Assembly (NCBI RefSeq): GCF_016881065.1
Contig: NZ_WXYN01000007.1
Span: 124,001-188,000, forward strand
DNA length: 64,000 bases
Source: Planococcus soli
GTDB taxonomy: Bacteria; Bacillota; Bacilli; Bacillales_A; Planococcaceae
Direction: 5' to 3'
The translations under genes and the position numbers were made by a program. Position 1 is the first letter of the stretch. Each line of letters starts with the position of its first letter. Below, one piece after another: positions 27,309 to 35,415 of this stretch. The notes beneath the pieces are model-generated. The model saw only the letters and a program-made list of their open reading frames with translations, made no database searches and was not told where the DNA came from.

Positions 27309-28373
27309 ATGGGAAAATGGATGATCTACGGTGCAAATGGCTACACGGGTGAATTGATTGCCAGAGAAGCTGTCAGAAGAGGCATGTCTCCTGTACTTGG
27401 AGGGCGCAATGCCCATAAAATCCGGCCATTAGCAGAAGAATTGTCAGTGGAGTTTCAAGCTTTTCCGCTGGATGAACACGCCGCAGCACAGTTGGAAGAT
27501 ATCGATTTGGTGCTTCACTGTGCAGGCCCTTTTCAAGTAACCAGTGAACCTATGATTCATGCCTGTCTGTCTGCAAAAACACATTATTTGGATATTACAG
27601 GAGAAATTTCTGTGTTCGAATACACGCATTCGCTGCATTCTCGAGCTGCAGAAAAAAATGTCATCCTGTGCTCAGGGGTTGGCTTTGATGTTGTACCGAC
27701 AGATTGCACCGCGTTAAAACTGAAAGAAGAAATGCCTGATGCCACGGAACTGGCGCTTGGCTTTGATTCGGATTCAGGCATATCCCCCGGCACGTTCAAA
27801 ACGATGATCCAAGGTCTGGGTTCAGGCAGCATGCACCGGAAAGATGGTGTTCTGAAAACTGTAACGCTCGGGACCCAGCGCCGGACCATCGACTTTGGGC
27901 GCGGTTCACGTTCCGCGATGGGAATCCCCTGGGGCGACGTTTCGACCGCGTATTACACGACCGGCATTCCAAATATTTCTGCCTGGATACCGATGCCAAA
28001 ACCACAAGTTTACAGTACACGTCTCCTTGGGGCAGCGGGTCCTTTGCTCGCGACAGACTGGCTTAAAGAAAAACTGCAAGGGCAAGTGGAAAGACGGATA
28101 CAAGGTCCGGACAGCAGCGTTCGTGCAAATTCTCCTGCCTATATTTGGGGACAAGCCAAAAACCAGCAAGGCATTATCAAGGTCGCACGCATTCGCACCG
28201 CTAATGTCTATGATTTAACGGTCTACGGTTCCCTGGAAATTGTCAGACGTCTTTTAATTGAAAGGATCGAAGGCGGATACTATACACCCGCCGGCCTTTT
28301 CGGTTCCAGTTTGGTAGAAAGCCTGCCGGGTTCAGGCACTTTTGAAATCGATACTTTTTATCCGAGGCAATAG
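27309..28373 (+). CDS. Saccharopine dehydrogenase-like NAD(P)-binding oxidoreductase
   Basis: A 354-residue protein with an N-terminal Rossmann fold (IYGANGYTGELIA at residues 6-18) and the saccharopine-dehydrogenase/trans-enoyl-reductase pattern: HCAGPFQ, then HYLDITGE and CSGVGFDVVPTDC. This family includes mycobacterial trans-acting enoyl reductases and many uncharacterised bacterial proteins. It is not a lysine-pathway saccharopine dehydrogenase by length or C-terminus. AACGAGGAG precedes the ATG. It stands alone and its substrate is not apparent. Confidence 0.8.
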   Translation: MGKWMIYGANGYTGELIAREAVRRGMSPVLGGRNAHKIRPLAEELSVEFQAFPLDEHAAAQLEDIDLVLHCAGPFQVTSEPMIHACLSAKTHYLDITGEISVFEYTHSLHSRAAEKNVILCSGVGFDVVPTDCTALKLKEEMPDATELALGFDSDSGISPGTFKTMIQGLGSGSMHRKDGVLKTVTLGTQRRTIDFGRGSRSAMGIPWGDVSTAYYTTGIPNISAWIPMPKPQVYSTRLLGAAGPLLATDWLKEKLQGQVERRIQGPDSSVRANSPAYIWGQAKNQQGIIKVARIRTANVYDLTVYGSLEIVRRLLIERIEGGYYTPAGLFGSSLVESLPGSGTFEIDTFYPRQ

Positions 28374-28415
28374 AGCTAGGCAGAGCGAAACGCTGCAAAG
28401 CATTGTTCTCCAACC

Positions 28416-28455
28416 AAAAAAGAAGACAAATCCCGGTTTCTGGGATTTGTCTTCT
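28416..28455 (-). terminator. Terminator downstream of fetB, beyond the inserted element
   Basis: A 14-base stem, AGAAGACAAATCCC/GGGATTTGTCTTCT, has its T run on the minus strand (TTTTTT). It can also stop the plus-strand gene ending at 28373. Confidence 0.75.
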
Positions 28456-28463
28456 GCTTTAGC

Positions 28464-28611
28464 TATATAAGTTGAACGAAAGAAACCAACCCTTGCCCAT
28501 CTCGCCGGTGCTGCGAGATGGTGTGAATTGAAAGCAGGCTGCTGTTTTCCGCTGTATTCAAAAAGATAGGGGGCAAATCAGCAGGTAGAAATCATTAGTT
28601 CAACTTATATA
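28464..28611. mobile_element. Short element with TATATAAGTTGAAC inverted ends, copy A
   Basis: A 148-base non-coding block bounded by perfect 14-base inverted repeats (28464-28477 and 28598-28611). It contains an internal hairpin CCATCTCGC/GCGAGATGG. The interior matches copy B at 44038-44217 in order: GAAACCAA, CATC...GAGATGG, CGCTGTATTCA, ATCAGCA, AAATCATTA. The layout is that of a miniature inverted-repeat element. Confidence 0.7.
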
Positions 28612-29363
28612 AGATCCTTTTTCATTAATTGCATCCGCCGGTTGAACAAAGTCGGATAAGACAGGAAGCCAAGCATGACACTGGTCACAGCGGCCGTTGT
28701 CAACAACAGGAACATAATGAGCAGCTGGAACTGAACCGCCTGGATCGGATCTGCCCCTGCAATGATCTGCCCGCTCATCATTCCCGGCAGCTGGACGAGC
28801 CCGACGGTTTTCTGGCTTTCAATGGTTGGAATCATACTGGCTTTGATCGAATTGATCAATTGCGTATGAATTGCCTGTTTCGGCGTTCCTCCAAGCGACA
28901 GGATCAACTCGGTTTCGTCCTGATGCGACTCAATTTCCGATGTAAATCGGTTCAGGAAAAGAATCGACAAGACCATTGAATTTCCGATGACCATTCCACT
29001 GATTGGGATGATGTATTGAGCTGTTGCTGGTGTAATATTGAATCCTAACAGGATGCCTTGCGTTAATACTTCCACAGATATCAGGGTGACAGCCACCTTG
29101 GACGTGATGCCTTGGATCGCCGCCCCTTTTTTCTGCGCATTGTGCGTTGCCGCCACAATCATCAAAGCGACCATCAGGAAAATATAAACCAGGCTTTCCG
29201 AATCAAAAACAAACTTCAGTACATAGCCGACTGCCAATAATTGAACAATTGAACGCAAAGTAGCAACAATTGTATCCCTTTCCAGACCAAGGTTCAGAGT
29301 TTTAGATAAAAGAAGAGGGATCACAACAAAAATCAGGGTGATGGACAACGTTAAATAGCTCAT
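28605..29363 (-). CDS. fetB: FetB-like ABC permease (UPF0014)
   Basis: A 252-residue membrane protein with about seven hydrophobic segments. It belongs to the UPF0014/YbbM family, whose E. coli member FetB exports iron with the ATPase FetA. The family core LSLGGTPKQAIHTQLINSIKASMIP-like region lies near residues 148-175, and the LVQLPGMMSGQIIAGADPIQAV block follows. Its ATG overlaps the stop of the ATPase gene by four bases. The last two codons and stop lie inside the inverted end of the short repeat element, so the original C-terminus may have been altered. Confidence 0.82.
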   Translation of the reverse strand: MSYLTLSITLIFVVIPLLLSKTLNLGLERDTIVATLRSIVQLLAVGYVLKFVFDSESLVYIFLMVALMIVAATHNAQKKGAAIQGITSKVAVTLISVEVLTQGILLGFNITPATAQYIIPISGMVIGNSMVLSILFLNRFTSEIESHQDETELILSLGGTPKQAIHTQLINSIKASMIPTIESQKTVGLVQLPGMMSGQIIAGADPIQAVQFQLLIMFLLLTTAAVTSVMLGFLSYPTLFNRRMQLMKKDLI

Positions 29364-30091
29364 TGCGCTTCCCCCATAACAAACTGTCTGACTTTATCAT
29401 TTGCCGGATCATTGAGCAGACTGCTTTCGCCTGTTTCAACCACTTCGCCATTCATCATTACCCATGTAAAATCACCAATCTCACGCGCCTGTTGGAGGTT
29501 GTGCGTAATCCAAATGATGGTAGTGCCGTATTTCTTATTGATTTTAACAATCAGTTCTTCAATTTCCTTCAAAGAAGTTCGGTCCAAGGAAGATGTAATC
29601 TCATCCAGCAGCAAAACAGCCGGTTTGTTGACAAGTGTTCGGGCAATCGAAACTTTTTGGCGCTGGCCGCCGGATAAGTCTTTGACTTTCCGGTCCAGCA
29701 ATTCTTCTTCAAGTCCAACATCGTGCAGCAATTCTTTTGCCTGAGCTTCGGACAGGGACTTTCCCTGCAGCTCCAGCGGCAGGCTCAAGTTTTTGTAGAC
29801 AGTGCCGCCAACCATTGGGGCGCTTTGAAGCGCGATTCCGACTAACCGGCGAAGGTCAACCGGCTCATAGTCTTCAATAGGCTTGTCTTTAATGTAAACT
29901 TCCCCTGATTGAGGTGATAGCAATCCGTTGCATAATTTCAGTAAAGTTGTCTTGCCGGCTCCCGATGGACCTACCAATGTTGTGATTTTCCCTTCTGGAA
30001 AAGAACCTGTGATGCCTGTTAAAATGGGGGTTTTCCCAAATGAAAAAGCCACATGATTAAAGTGGACAGCCGGCCTATAATTTATAGACAT
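29360..30091 (-). CDS. fetA: FetA-like ABC transporter ATPase
   Basis: A 243-residue ATPase with Walker A GPSGAGKTT near residue 41, Q-loop ALQSAPM, signature LSGGQRQK, and Walker B VLLLDEITSSLD. It pairs with the UPF0014 permease through overlapping genes; the pair is FetAB-like, and iron export to counter oxidative stress is known for E. coli. The ATG at 30091 follows GGAAGTGA; the upstream frame to 30127 has no binding site. Ferritin is immediately upstream, which supports an iron role. Confidence 0.82.
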   Translation of the reverse strand: MSINYRPAVHFNHVAFSFGKTPILTGITGSFPEGKITTLVGPSGAGKTTLLKLCNGLLSPQSGEVYIKDKPIEDYEPVDLRRLVGIALQSAPMVGGTVYKNLSLPLELQGKSLSEAQAKELLHDVGLEEELLDRKVKDLSGGQRQKVSIARTLVNKPAVLLLDEITSSLDRTSLKEIEELIVKINKKYGTTIIWITHNLQQAREIGDFTWVMMNGEVVETGESSLLNDPANDKVRQFVMGEAQ

Positions 30092-30113
30092 AAAGATCAC
30101 TTCCTTTCGGCCA

Positions 30114-30144
30114 GAAAAACAGCACACTTTTTATAGTGTGCTGC
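30114..30144 (-). terminator. Ferritin terminator
   Basis: On the minus strand, CAGCACACT/AGTGTGCTG is followed by TTTTT. Read-through could supply fetAB. Confidence 0.8.
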
Positions 30145-30155
30145 CGGCATTGCTA

Positions 30156-30653
30156 TTACTCTTCCAATTTGCGATGTGCAAACTCATCATCCATTTTCAG
30201 GAAGTATTCGCCGCCTTCTTCAATCGCTCTTACTCTTGCAATGATGTCGCGGAATGATTTTTCTTCTTCCATCTGTTCCTCGATAAACCAATCAAGAAAT
30301 GATAGCGTTGCATGCTCCTGCATCTCGTCAGCTAAGGTGACTAACGCATAAATATTGCTGGTAACGCTTTTCTCCTGCGATAATGAACTTTCCAGAACGT
30401 CCAGCGCACTGACGAAATGATTTTTCGGCTCAGTCAAAGCCTGTAAAACTGGCTTCTCATCCATTGTCACCAAATAATTGTAGAATTTCATCGCGTGAAA
30501 ATGCTCTTCTCTTGATTGGATCAAATAGAAGTTCGCAAATCCATGATAGCCTTTTTTCGAAAAGTAAGCTGCCATAGCCGTATAAGCATGAGCTGCCTGT
30601 AATTCATTATTGAATTGGTCGTTTAATGCGTTCGTTAATTTTTCTGATAACAT
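30156..30653 (-). CDS. ftnA: Bacterial non-haem ferritin
   Basis: A 165-residue four-helix-bundle subunit of the 24-mer iron store. The ferroxidase ligands E17 (FNNELQAAHAY), E50 and H53 (SREEHFHAMKFY) are present, with later acidic and glutamine residues in helix C/D (LADEMQEHA, FIEEQMEEEKS). Length is normal for FtnA. A PerR-like 7-1-7 box lies 23 bases upstream of the start, and a Fur-like box further up is shared with the divergent rib operon. The fetAB exporter follows after a terminator. Confidence 0.92.
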   Translation of the reverse strand: MLSEKLTNALNDQFNNELQAAHAYTAMAAYFSKKGYHGFANFYLIQSREEHFHAMKFYNYLVTMDEKPVLQALTEPKNHFVSALDVLESSLSQEKSVTSNIYALVTLADEMQEHATLSFLDWFIEEQMEEEKSFRDIIARVRAIEEGGEYFLKMDDEFAHRKLEE

Positions 30654-30675
30654 CCTTATTCCTCCTCTTTCTTAT

Positions 30676-30690
30676 TTAGAATTATTATAA
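30676..30690. promoter_or_regulatory. PerR-like box upstream of ferritin
   Basis: TTAGAATTATTATAA matches TTATAATNATTATAA with one mismatch, 23 bases from the ferritin ATG. Confidence 0.65.
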
Positions 30691-30795
30691 TGTAGTCAAT
30701 ATACCATAGCTCTAAATCATAAGCAAGTTAAATGAGAATTGTTAAGTTTAAATGAGAATAAATATCAATGAAATTGTTAATTGACTTTATTTAAA

Positions 30796-30810
30796 TGATA
30801 ATGATTATTG
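30796..30810. promoter_or_regulatory. Fur-like box between ferritin and the rib operon
   Basis: TGATAATGATTATTG fits the Fur 7-1-7 element TGATAATNATTATCA with two mismatches at one end. It is 91 bases before the ribA-like ATG. Confidence 0.6.
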
Positions 30811-30835
30811 TTTATAAACTATCCAGGCTGATTAC

Positions 30836-30848
30836 TTACTTTTAGTAA
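30836..30848. promoter_or_regulatory. Short palindrome in the rib operon promoter region
   Basis: TTACT-TTT-AGTAA overlaps a possible -35 (TTACTT, then TAGTAC 18 bases on). It may be an operator, for example of HxlR or MarR type; this is a guess from shape. Confidence 0.35.
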
Positions 30849-30900
30849 CAAGATGTAGTACGATATCATATAGACAGGGTACATATAGGGGGAAACTGAA

Positions 30901-31662
30901 ATGACAGACATGAAACTAGATCCAAAGGTCTTTGCCATATTAAAAGAGAAAATTCAAATGATCGAGTCTGAAGAAGGTGCCATTTACCTTGTCGGCCCAA
31001 TTCGGCTGCCTGTGAATTTATATGAGGAAACTTTCATATTCAACTGGTATTGCTGGTTGAGCCTTGATGAGGTTACTGAGGATTACGAAAGCATCATCGA
31101 GAAATTGAGCTCAGCGAATCTTGCAGAGTATCAGCAATCGAGTGTCCTGGTTTATGGAGATTTCGAAAATGATGCAGATGCATTGATTCGCATGCATTCC
31201 ATCTGCCACACTGGCGATATTTTTGGCAGCAAGCGCTGCGACTGCGGTTACCAATTAAAACAATCCATGAAGCGGATCACAGACCATGGCACTGGTGCAC
31301 TGTTTTATTTGGCCAACCATGAGGGGCGCGGTATTGGTCTCTTCAGTAAAGCAATGGCCTATGTACTGCAGGAAAATGGCTATGATACAGTCGAGGCAAA
31401 TGAACGTTTGGGCTATGTGGATGATTCCAGAAATTATGGAGACGCTATCGCTGTTCTGCAGGCATTGCGCACCAAGCCGGTGATATTGATGACCAATAAT
31501 CCAAAGAAAGTGGATGCCATTGAAAAAGCCGGTCTCCAGATTGCTTCGAGAACGTCTCTATGGGGAGACGAATCCGAATACAACGCAAACTATCTCCAGA
31601 CCAAGATCGACCGCTCAGGACATCTTAAGGATGGGGAGGACATTGTACATGTCAAGCCATGA
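30901..31662 (+). CDS. ribA: Variant GTP cyclohydrolase II
   Basis: A 253-residue protein. The core (about residues 80-245) is GTP cyclohydrolase II: zinc ligands C102, C113 and C115 in HSICHTGD and KRCDCGYQ, EGRGIGL at 141-147, the DSRNYGDA arginine region, and the TNNPKK motif. Canonical enzymes open GTP to a diaminopyrimidine for riboflavin. Two things are odd: the N-terminal extension is about 45 residues longer than in E. coli RibA, and the usual YxRQEGR reads YLANHEGR, with one extra residue next to the active site. There is no RibB domain. The operon continues with ribD and a HAD phosphatase. No FMN riboswitch is upstream. AGGGGG precedes the ATG. Confidence 0.8.
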   Translation: MTDMKLDPKVFAILKEKIQMIESEEGAIYLVGPIRLPVNLYEETFIFNWYCWLSLDEVTEDYESIIEKLSSANLAEYQQSSVLVYGDFENDADALIRMHSICHTGDIFGSKRCDCGYQLKQSMKRITDHGTGALFYLANHEGRGIGLFSKAMAYVLQENGYDTVEANERLGYVDDSRNYGDAIAVLQALRTKPVILMTNNPKKVDAIEKAGLQIASRTSLWGDESEYNANYLQTKIDRSGHLKDGEDIVHVKP

Positions 31663-32749
31663 ATTTTATATGGACCTCGCACTCAGCAATGCGAAAACCT
31701 TGAAGGGACAGACAGACCCGAACCCGCTCGTCGGTTCCGTCATCGTCAATGACAACCGAATTGTCGGCATCGGCACCCACCTGAAAGCCGGAGAACCTCA
31801 TGCGGAAGTTCATGCACTCCGCATGGCAGGCGACATGAGCCACGGCGCGACCATTTATGTAACACTCGAGCCTTGCTCCCATTTTGGACGGACCGGTCCT
31901 TGTGCACAGGCCATTATTGATGCCGGCATCAAGAAAACCGTCGTGGCTGCGCTTGATCCAAATCCGCTTGTTTCCGGTAACGGTGTCCGGATGTTAGAAG
32001 AAGCGGGCATTGAAGTGATTGTCGGCGTACGTGAAGAAGAGTCACAAAAGATGAATGAAGTGTTCAACAAATTCATTGTTGAAAAAACTCCTTTCGTAAC
32101 ACTCAAAGCCGCTTCTACGCTTGACGGAAAAATCGCCACCCATTCCCTCGACAGCAAATGGATCACTTCTGAGGAAGCACGATTGGATGTTCATCTTCTG
32201 CGCAGCCAGCACATGGCCATACTGGTTGGCGTCGGCACTGTTATTGCAGACGACCCTGAATTGACGGCCCGTATTCCAAATGGCCGCAATCCACTCCGCA
32301 TCGTACTAGATTCCACGCTGCGCATTCCGCTTGATTCGAAACTTATTAAGGATAGGGCGGCCGATACTTGGATCTTTACAAGCACCAACCACGACGCCGA
32401 AAAACGCAAGGCATTGGAAGGGCTCGGAATTTCCATTTACGAAACCAGCAGTGAAAATCAGGTAGATGTTCTGGACGTTGTTCGCCTGCTCGGTGAAAAA
32501 GGCATTTCTTCCCTCTTTATTGAAGGCGGCGGCACGATTAATGCAGCTTTTCTGGAAAATGGATTAGTTGATAAAGTGGTATTTTACTTTGCTCCTAAAA
32601 TCGTCGGCGGCAAAATTGCACCGACTTTTATTGAAGGAACAGGTGTTGAATGGATGAAAGACGCCGTTGATATCCGCGACGGCGAATTCACTCCAATTGG
32701 CAAGGATTTTAAATTTACGGGTTATCCCGAAAAGCGAGGCAGCATATGA
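31649..32749 (+). CDS. ribD: Bifunctional riboflavin deaminase/reductase RibD
   Basis: A 366-residue enzyme with an N-terminal zinc deaminase (H51-A-E53, C76, C85 in EPCSHFGRTGPC) and a C-terminal reductase domain from about residue 146 (TLKAASTLDGKIA, then IEGGGTINAAFL). It should convert the GTP cyclohydrolase II product to 5-amino-6-ribitylamino-uracil 5'-phosphate. The ATG at 31649 has GGGGAGGA eight bases upstream and lies inside the end of the ribA-like gene (14-base overlap). The next gene overlaps by ATGA. RibE and RibH are absent from this locus. Confidence 0.9.
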   Translation: MSSHEFYMDLALSNAKTLKGQTDPNPLVGSVIVNDNRIVGIGTHLKAGEPHAEVHALRMAGDMSHGATIYVTLEPCSHFGRTGPCAQAIIDAGIKKTVVAALDPNPLVSGNGVRMLEEAGIEVIVGVREEESQKMNEVFNKFIVEKTPFVTLKAASTLDGKIATHSLDSKWITSEEARLDVHLLRSQHMAILVGVGTVIADDPELTARIPNGRNPLRIVLDSTLRIPLDSKLIKDRAADTWIFTSTNHDAEKRKALEGLGISIYETSSENQVDVLDVVRLLGEKGISSLFIEGGGTINAAFLENGLVDKVVFYFAPKIVGGKIAPTFIEGTGVEWMKDAVDIRDGEFTPIGKDFKFTGYPEKRGSI

Positions 32750-33318
32750 GATTTGGATTTGACGTAGACGATACATTGATCAATTTGCGTGAATATGCGT
32801 TTCACTATTACCAGGAGCAATTGGGCAAACGTGTGGACATTGATATTTTCCATGCCTTAAACCGCGTCGAAATACACGAGGCATTCGAACTCAGCGATGA
32901 AGAAGGCAAAAACATGTGGAACCGCTCTTTGGACTTTTTGTATTTCACCGATTGCCCCATCTACCCCGGGGCACTGGAACTGCTAAAGCAGCTCGAGTCT
33001 GGCGGCCATGAGATTTTCTATATTACCTCGCGCCCTGCTGAGCATACGGAAAATACATTCAACTGGCTCATCGAACAAGGATTCCCCGTGGAGCGGGAGA
33101 ACTTTTTCTGTGGCATGAAAGATTCGGAAAAAGTCGGGATCATCAAAAACCTCGAGTTGGATTATTATTTCGATGACAAACCAGCTGTTTTGGACACCTT
33201 AGCAAATGAGCCGGTGAGAGTAGTCGTCAAAGACCAATCCTATAACCGCCACCTTGATTTGCCGCGCGTGAAAAATTGGGACCAATTAGGCGATATGATG
33301 AATAGCGGCAGGAAGTGA
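32746..33318 (+). CDS. HAD phosphatase, 5'-nucleotidase NT5C type
   Basis: A 190-residue HAD-superfamily hydrolase. Motif I is D6-V-D8-D-T with the nucleophile D6, motif II is in YITSRP, and motif IV is YYFDDKP. The NT5C-like cap is helical. Its ATG overlaps the ribD stop (ATGA), so translation is coupled. Riboflavin synthesis needs a phosphatase for the RibD product, and Bacillus uses HAD enzymes for that (YcsE, YwtE, YitU), though from other HAD branches. I infer that this protein may dephosphorylate the RibD product; the alternative is a general nucleotidase. Confidence 0.75.
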   Translation: MRFGFDVDDTLINLREYAFHYYQEQLGKRVDIDIFHALNRVEIHEAFELSDEEGKNMWNRSLDFLYFTDCPIYPGALELLKQLESGGHEIFYITSRPAEHTENTFNWLIEQGFPVERENFFCGMKDSEKVGIIKNLELDYYFDDKPAVLDTLANEPVRVVVKDQSYNRHLDLPRVKNWDQLGDMMNSGRK

Positions 33319-33419
33319 AGCAGCTTTATTTGCCTTTTTAGCTTGAATTTATGTTTGGAAAACTTCAGATTTGAATTTCTCTCCGAAGTTAAATGCTGGC
33401 GCATTTTCAAAGCACTCCA

Positions 33420-33455
33420 AAAACCCCTGGTTCCAATTTGGAACCAGGGGTTTTA
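33420..33455. terminator. Bidirectional terminator between the rib operon and the sugar-acid operon
   Basis: A 15-base stem, AAAACCCCTGGTTCC/GGAACCAGGGGTTTT, with a short loop. Confidence 0.9.
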
Positions 33456-33493
33456 ATGCATTTCCAACAATCGCTTCATGGAATGTGATTTTT

Positions 33494-34330
33494 CTATACG
33501 CCTGAGTAGGCCAAAAACCCGCCGTCTACAGGGACCGTGATACCTGTAACAAAACCGGAATAATTCTCATCGATGAGCCATAGCATTGTGCCGACTAAAT
33601 CTTCTGGTTTGCCAAAACGTTTCATCGGTGTACTGGCCATAATTTTTCCGGAACGGGGAGTCAACGAACCGTCAGCATGAGTCAACAGATCCTTATTTTG
33701 CGCTGTCAGGAAAAAGCCAGGTGCAATCGCATTAACACGTAAATTTTCCTCTGCAAAATGCACTGCCATCCACATCGTAAAATTATTGATGGCCGCCTTG
33801 GCCGCGCTATACGCCGGCACTTTGGTCATTGGGGAATAAGCACTCATAGAAGAGATATTTAAAATAACCGGCGCATCCTGTTTCAATAATTCTTTGCCGA
33901 ATACTTGGCTGGCTAAGAACGAACCAGTGAAGTTGCTGGCGAAGACACGTGAAAATCCATCTTCCTCCAATTCAAAAAAGGATTTTCCGGCTGCTCCCTC
34001 TTCATGTATTTCAATATCGGTAATAGCGTCAGGATGATTGCCTCCTGCACCATTAATAAGAATATCAATTCGGCCGAATGCTTCAACAATCTGCTCTTTA
34101 GCTTTTTCCAGAGACGCCCGGTCTAAGACATCAGCAGCTACAGCAATGGCCGTCCCGCCTGCTTCATTAATTTCATCCGCCACGCCCTGTCCTTTTTGGG
34201 CTGTCCGGTTCAGGATTGCAACATTTACTTTTTGAGCCGCCAGGTGGCGCGCCATTTCCGAACAAAGAACGCCGCTTCCGCCGGTAATGACGGCTGTCCG
34301 TCCTGCGATAGTTTCATGAGTTGAAAACAT
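33494..34330 (-). CDS. uxuB: SDR oxidoreductase, D-mannonate (fructuronate) reductase type
   Basis: A 278-residue short-chain dehydrogenase. The cofactor motif is TGGSGVLCSEMA near residues 17-28, the catalytic residues are in NISSMSAYSPM and YSAAKAA (Tyr-x3-Lys), and the C-terminus ends in VPVDGGFLAYSGV. Last gene of the sugar-acid operon, directly after uxuA, so it most likely interconverts D-fructuronate and D-mannonate as in Bacillus YjmF. Its fold is SDR, not the long-chain type of E. coli UxuB. The ATG at 34330 follows AAAGGGGG; the longer frame into uxuA is not used. Confidence 0.8.
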   Translation of the reverse strand: MFSTHETIAGRTAVITGGSGVLCSEMARHLAAQKVNVAILNRTAQKGQGVADEINEAGGTAIAVAADVLDRASLEKAKEQIVEAFGRIDILINGAGGNHPDAITDIEIHEEGAAGKSFFELEEDGFSRVFASNFTGSFLASQVFGKELLKQDAPVILNISSMSAYSPMTKVPAYSAAKAAINNFTMWMAVHFAEENLRVNAIAPGFFLTAQNKDLLTHADGSLTPRSGKIMASTPMKRFGKPEDLVGTMLWLIDENYSGFVTGITVPVDGGFLAYSGV

Positions 34331-34341
34331 GGTATCCCCCT

Positions 34342-35400
34342 TTATTTTGTTTGATGTGCATCCCATAATCCCAAAAGATACATGATTCCAAGCGCTCGGT
34401 CGTACAAGCCATAACCTGGTCTGCATTGTTCATTCCAGATATGGCGGCCATGATCCGGACGGGCATATCCTGTATAGTTCTGATTCGACAATTCACGGAC
34501 TACGCCATTCAAATCGATAGAACCGTCCTGCGTATAATGGGATGTTTCGATAAAATCACCATTGTCGAAAATCTTCACATTGCGCAAGTGGGCAAAAGGT
34601 GAGTGTTTGGCATATTTTGATGCCAGGTCCACCATGTTATTCTGCGGATTGGCACCCATAGATCCTGTGCAGAAAGTAATGCCGTTGGATGGGGAATCCG
34701 ATATGGAAATCAGCCGTTCCCAGCTTTTTTCGCCTGTCATGATGCGTGGCAAGCCAAAGATAGACCACGGTGGATCGTCCGGATGGATGGCCATTTGAAT
34801 GCCGCTCGCTTCTGCTGTTGGTAAAATTGCTTCCAGGAAATAGGTGAGGTTCTGCCATAACTGTTCTTCGTCCATGCCTTCGTATGCTTCAAAAAGTTCT
34901 TGAATCCGCGCCATTTTTTCCGGTTCCCATCCAGGGAGTGTTAAATCTGAAGCTGAAGAAACTGTTTCTATCAGTTCTGCAGGCTCTAAAGATTCAATTT
35001 TTTCCTTTTCGAAGAATAGAGCAGTTGAACCATCTGGCAGCGGATGATAAAGAGACGTACGCGTCCAGTCGAATATCGGCATGAAATTATAGCAAATCAC
35101 TTTGACCCCTGCTTCGCCCAGGTTGCGGATTGTCTCTTTATAGTTTTCAATATATTGATCGCGCTCTTCGTTGCCAAGCTTGATGGATTCATGGACATTA
35201 ACGCTTTCCACCACATCAGCATGAAACCCGAAAGATTTAATATAATCGACTTCAGAACCAATTTCTTCCTTTGTCCAAACTTCTCCAGCCGGCTTCTGAT
35301 GAAGTGCCCAAACGATCCCTTTGGTTCCCGGAATCTGTTTGATTTGTTCTAGCTGCACGCTATCATTGCCGCGGCCATACCAGCGAAATGTAATATTCAT
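34342..35400 (-). CDS. uxuA: Mannonate dehydratase
   Basis: A 352-residue TIM-barrel enzyme that dehydrates D-mannonate to 2-keto-3-deoxygluconate. It starts with the conserved FRWYGRGNDSVQLEQIKQIPG-type opening (shortened here) and has AIHPDDPPW, the metal-site motif, plus the FTLCTGS-like block (GITFCTGSMGA) and the C-terminal RPDHGRHIW. Length matches UxuA of Bacillus. It sits between kdgA and the SDR reductase, with 11- to 15-base gaps that imply one transcript. Confidence 0.92.
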   Translation of the reverse strand: MNITFRWYGRGNDSVQLEQIKQIPGTKGIVWALHQKPAGEVWTKEEIGSEVDYIKSFGFHADVVESVNVHESIKLGNEERDQYIENYKETIRNLGEAGVKVICYNFMPIFDWTRTSLYHPLPDGSTALFFEKEKIESLEPAELIETVSSASDLTLPGWEPEKMARIQELFEAYEGMDEEQLWQNLTYFLEAILPTAEASGIQMAIHPDDPPWSIFGLPRIMTGEKSWERLISISDSPSNGITFCTGSMGANPQNNMVDLASKYAKHSPFAHLRNVKIFDNGDFIETSHYTQDGSIDLNGVVRELSNQNYTGYARPDHGRHIWNEQCRPGYGLYDRALGIMYLLGLWDAHQTK

Positions 35401-35415
35401 GAGAATCCTCCCTTT

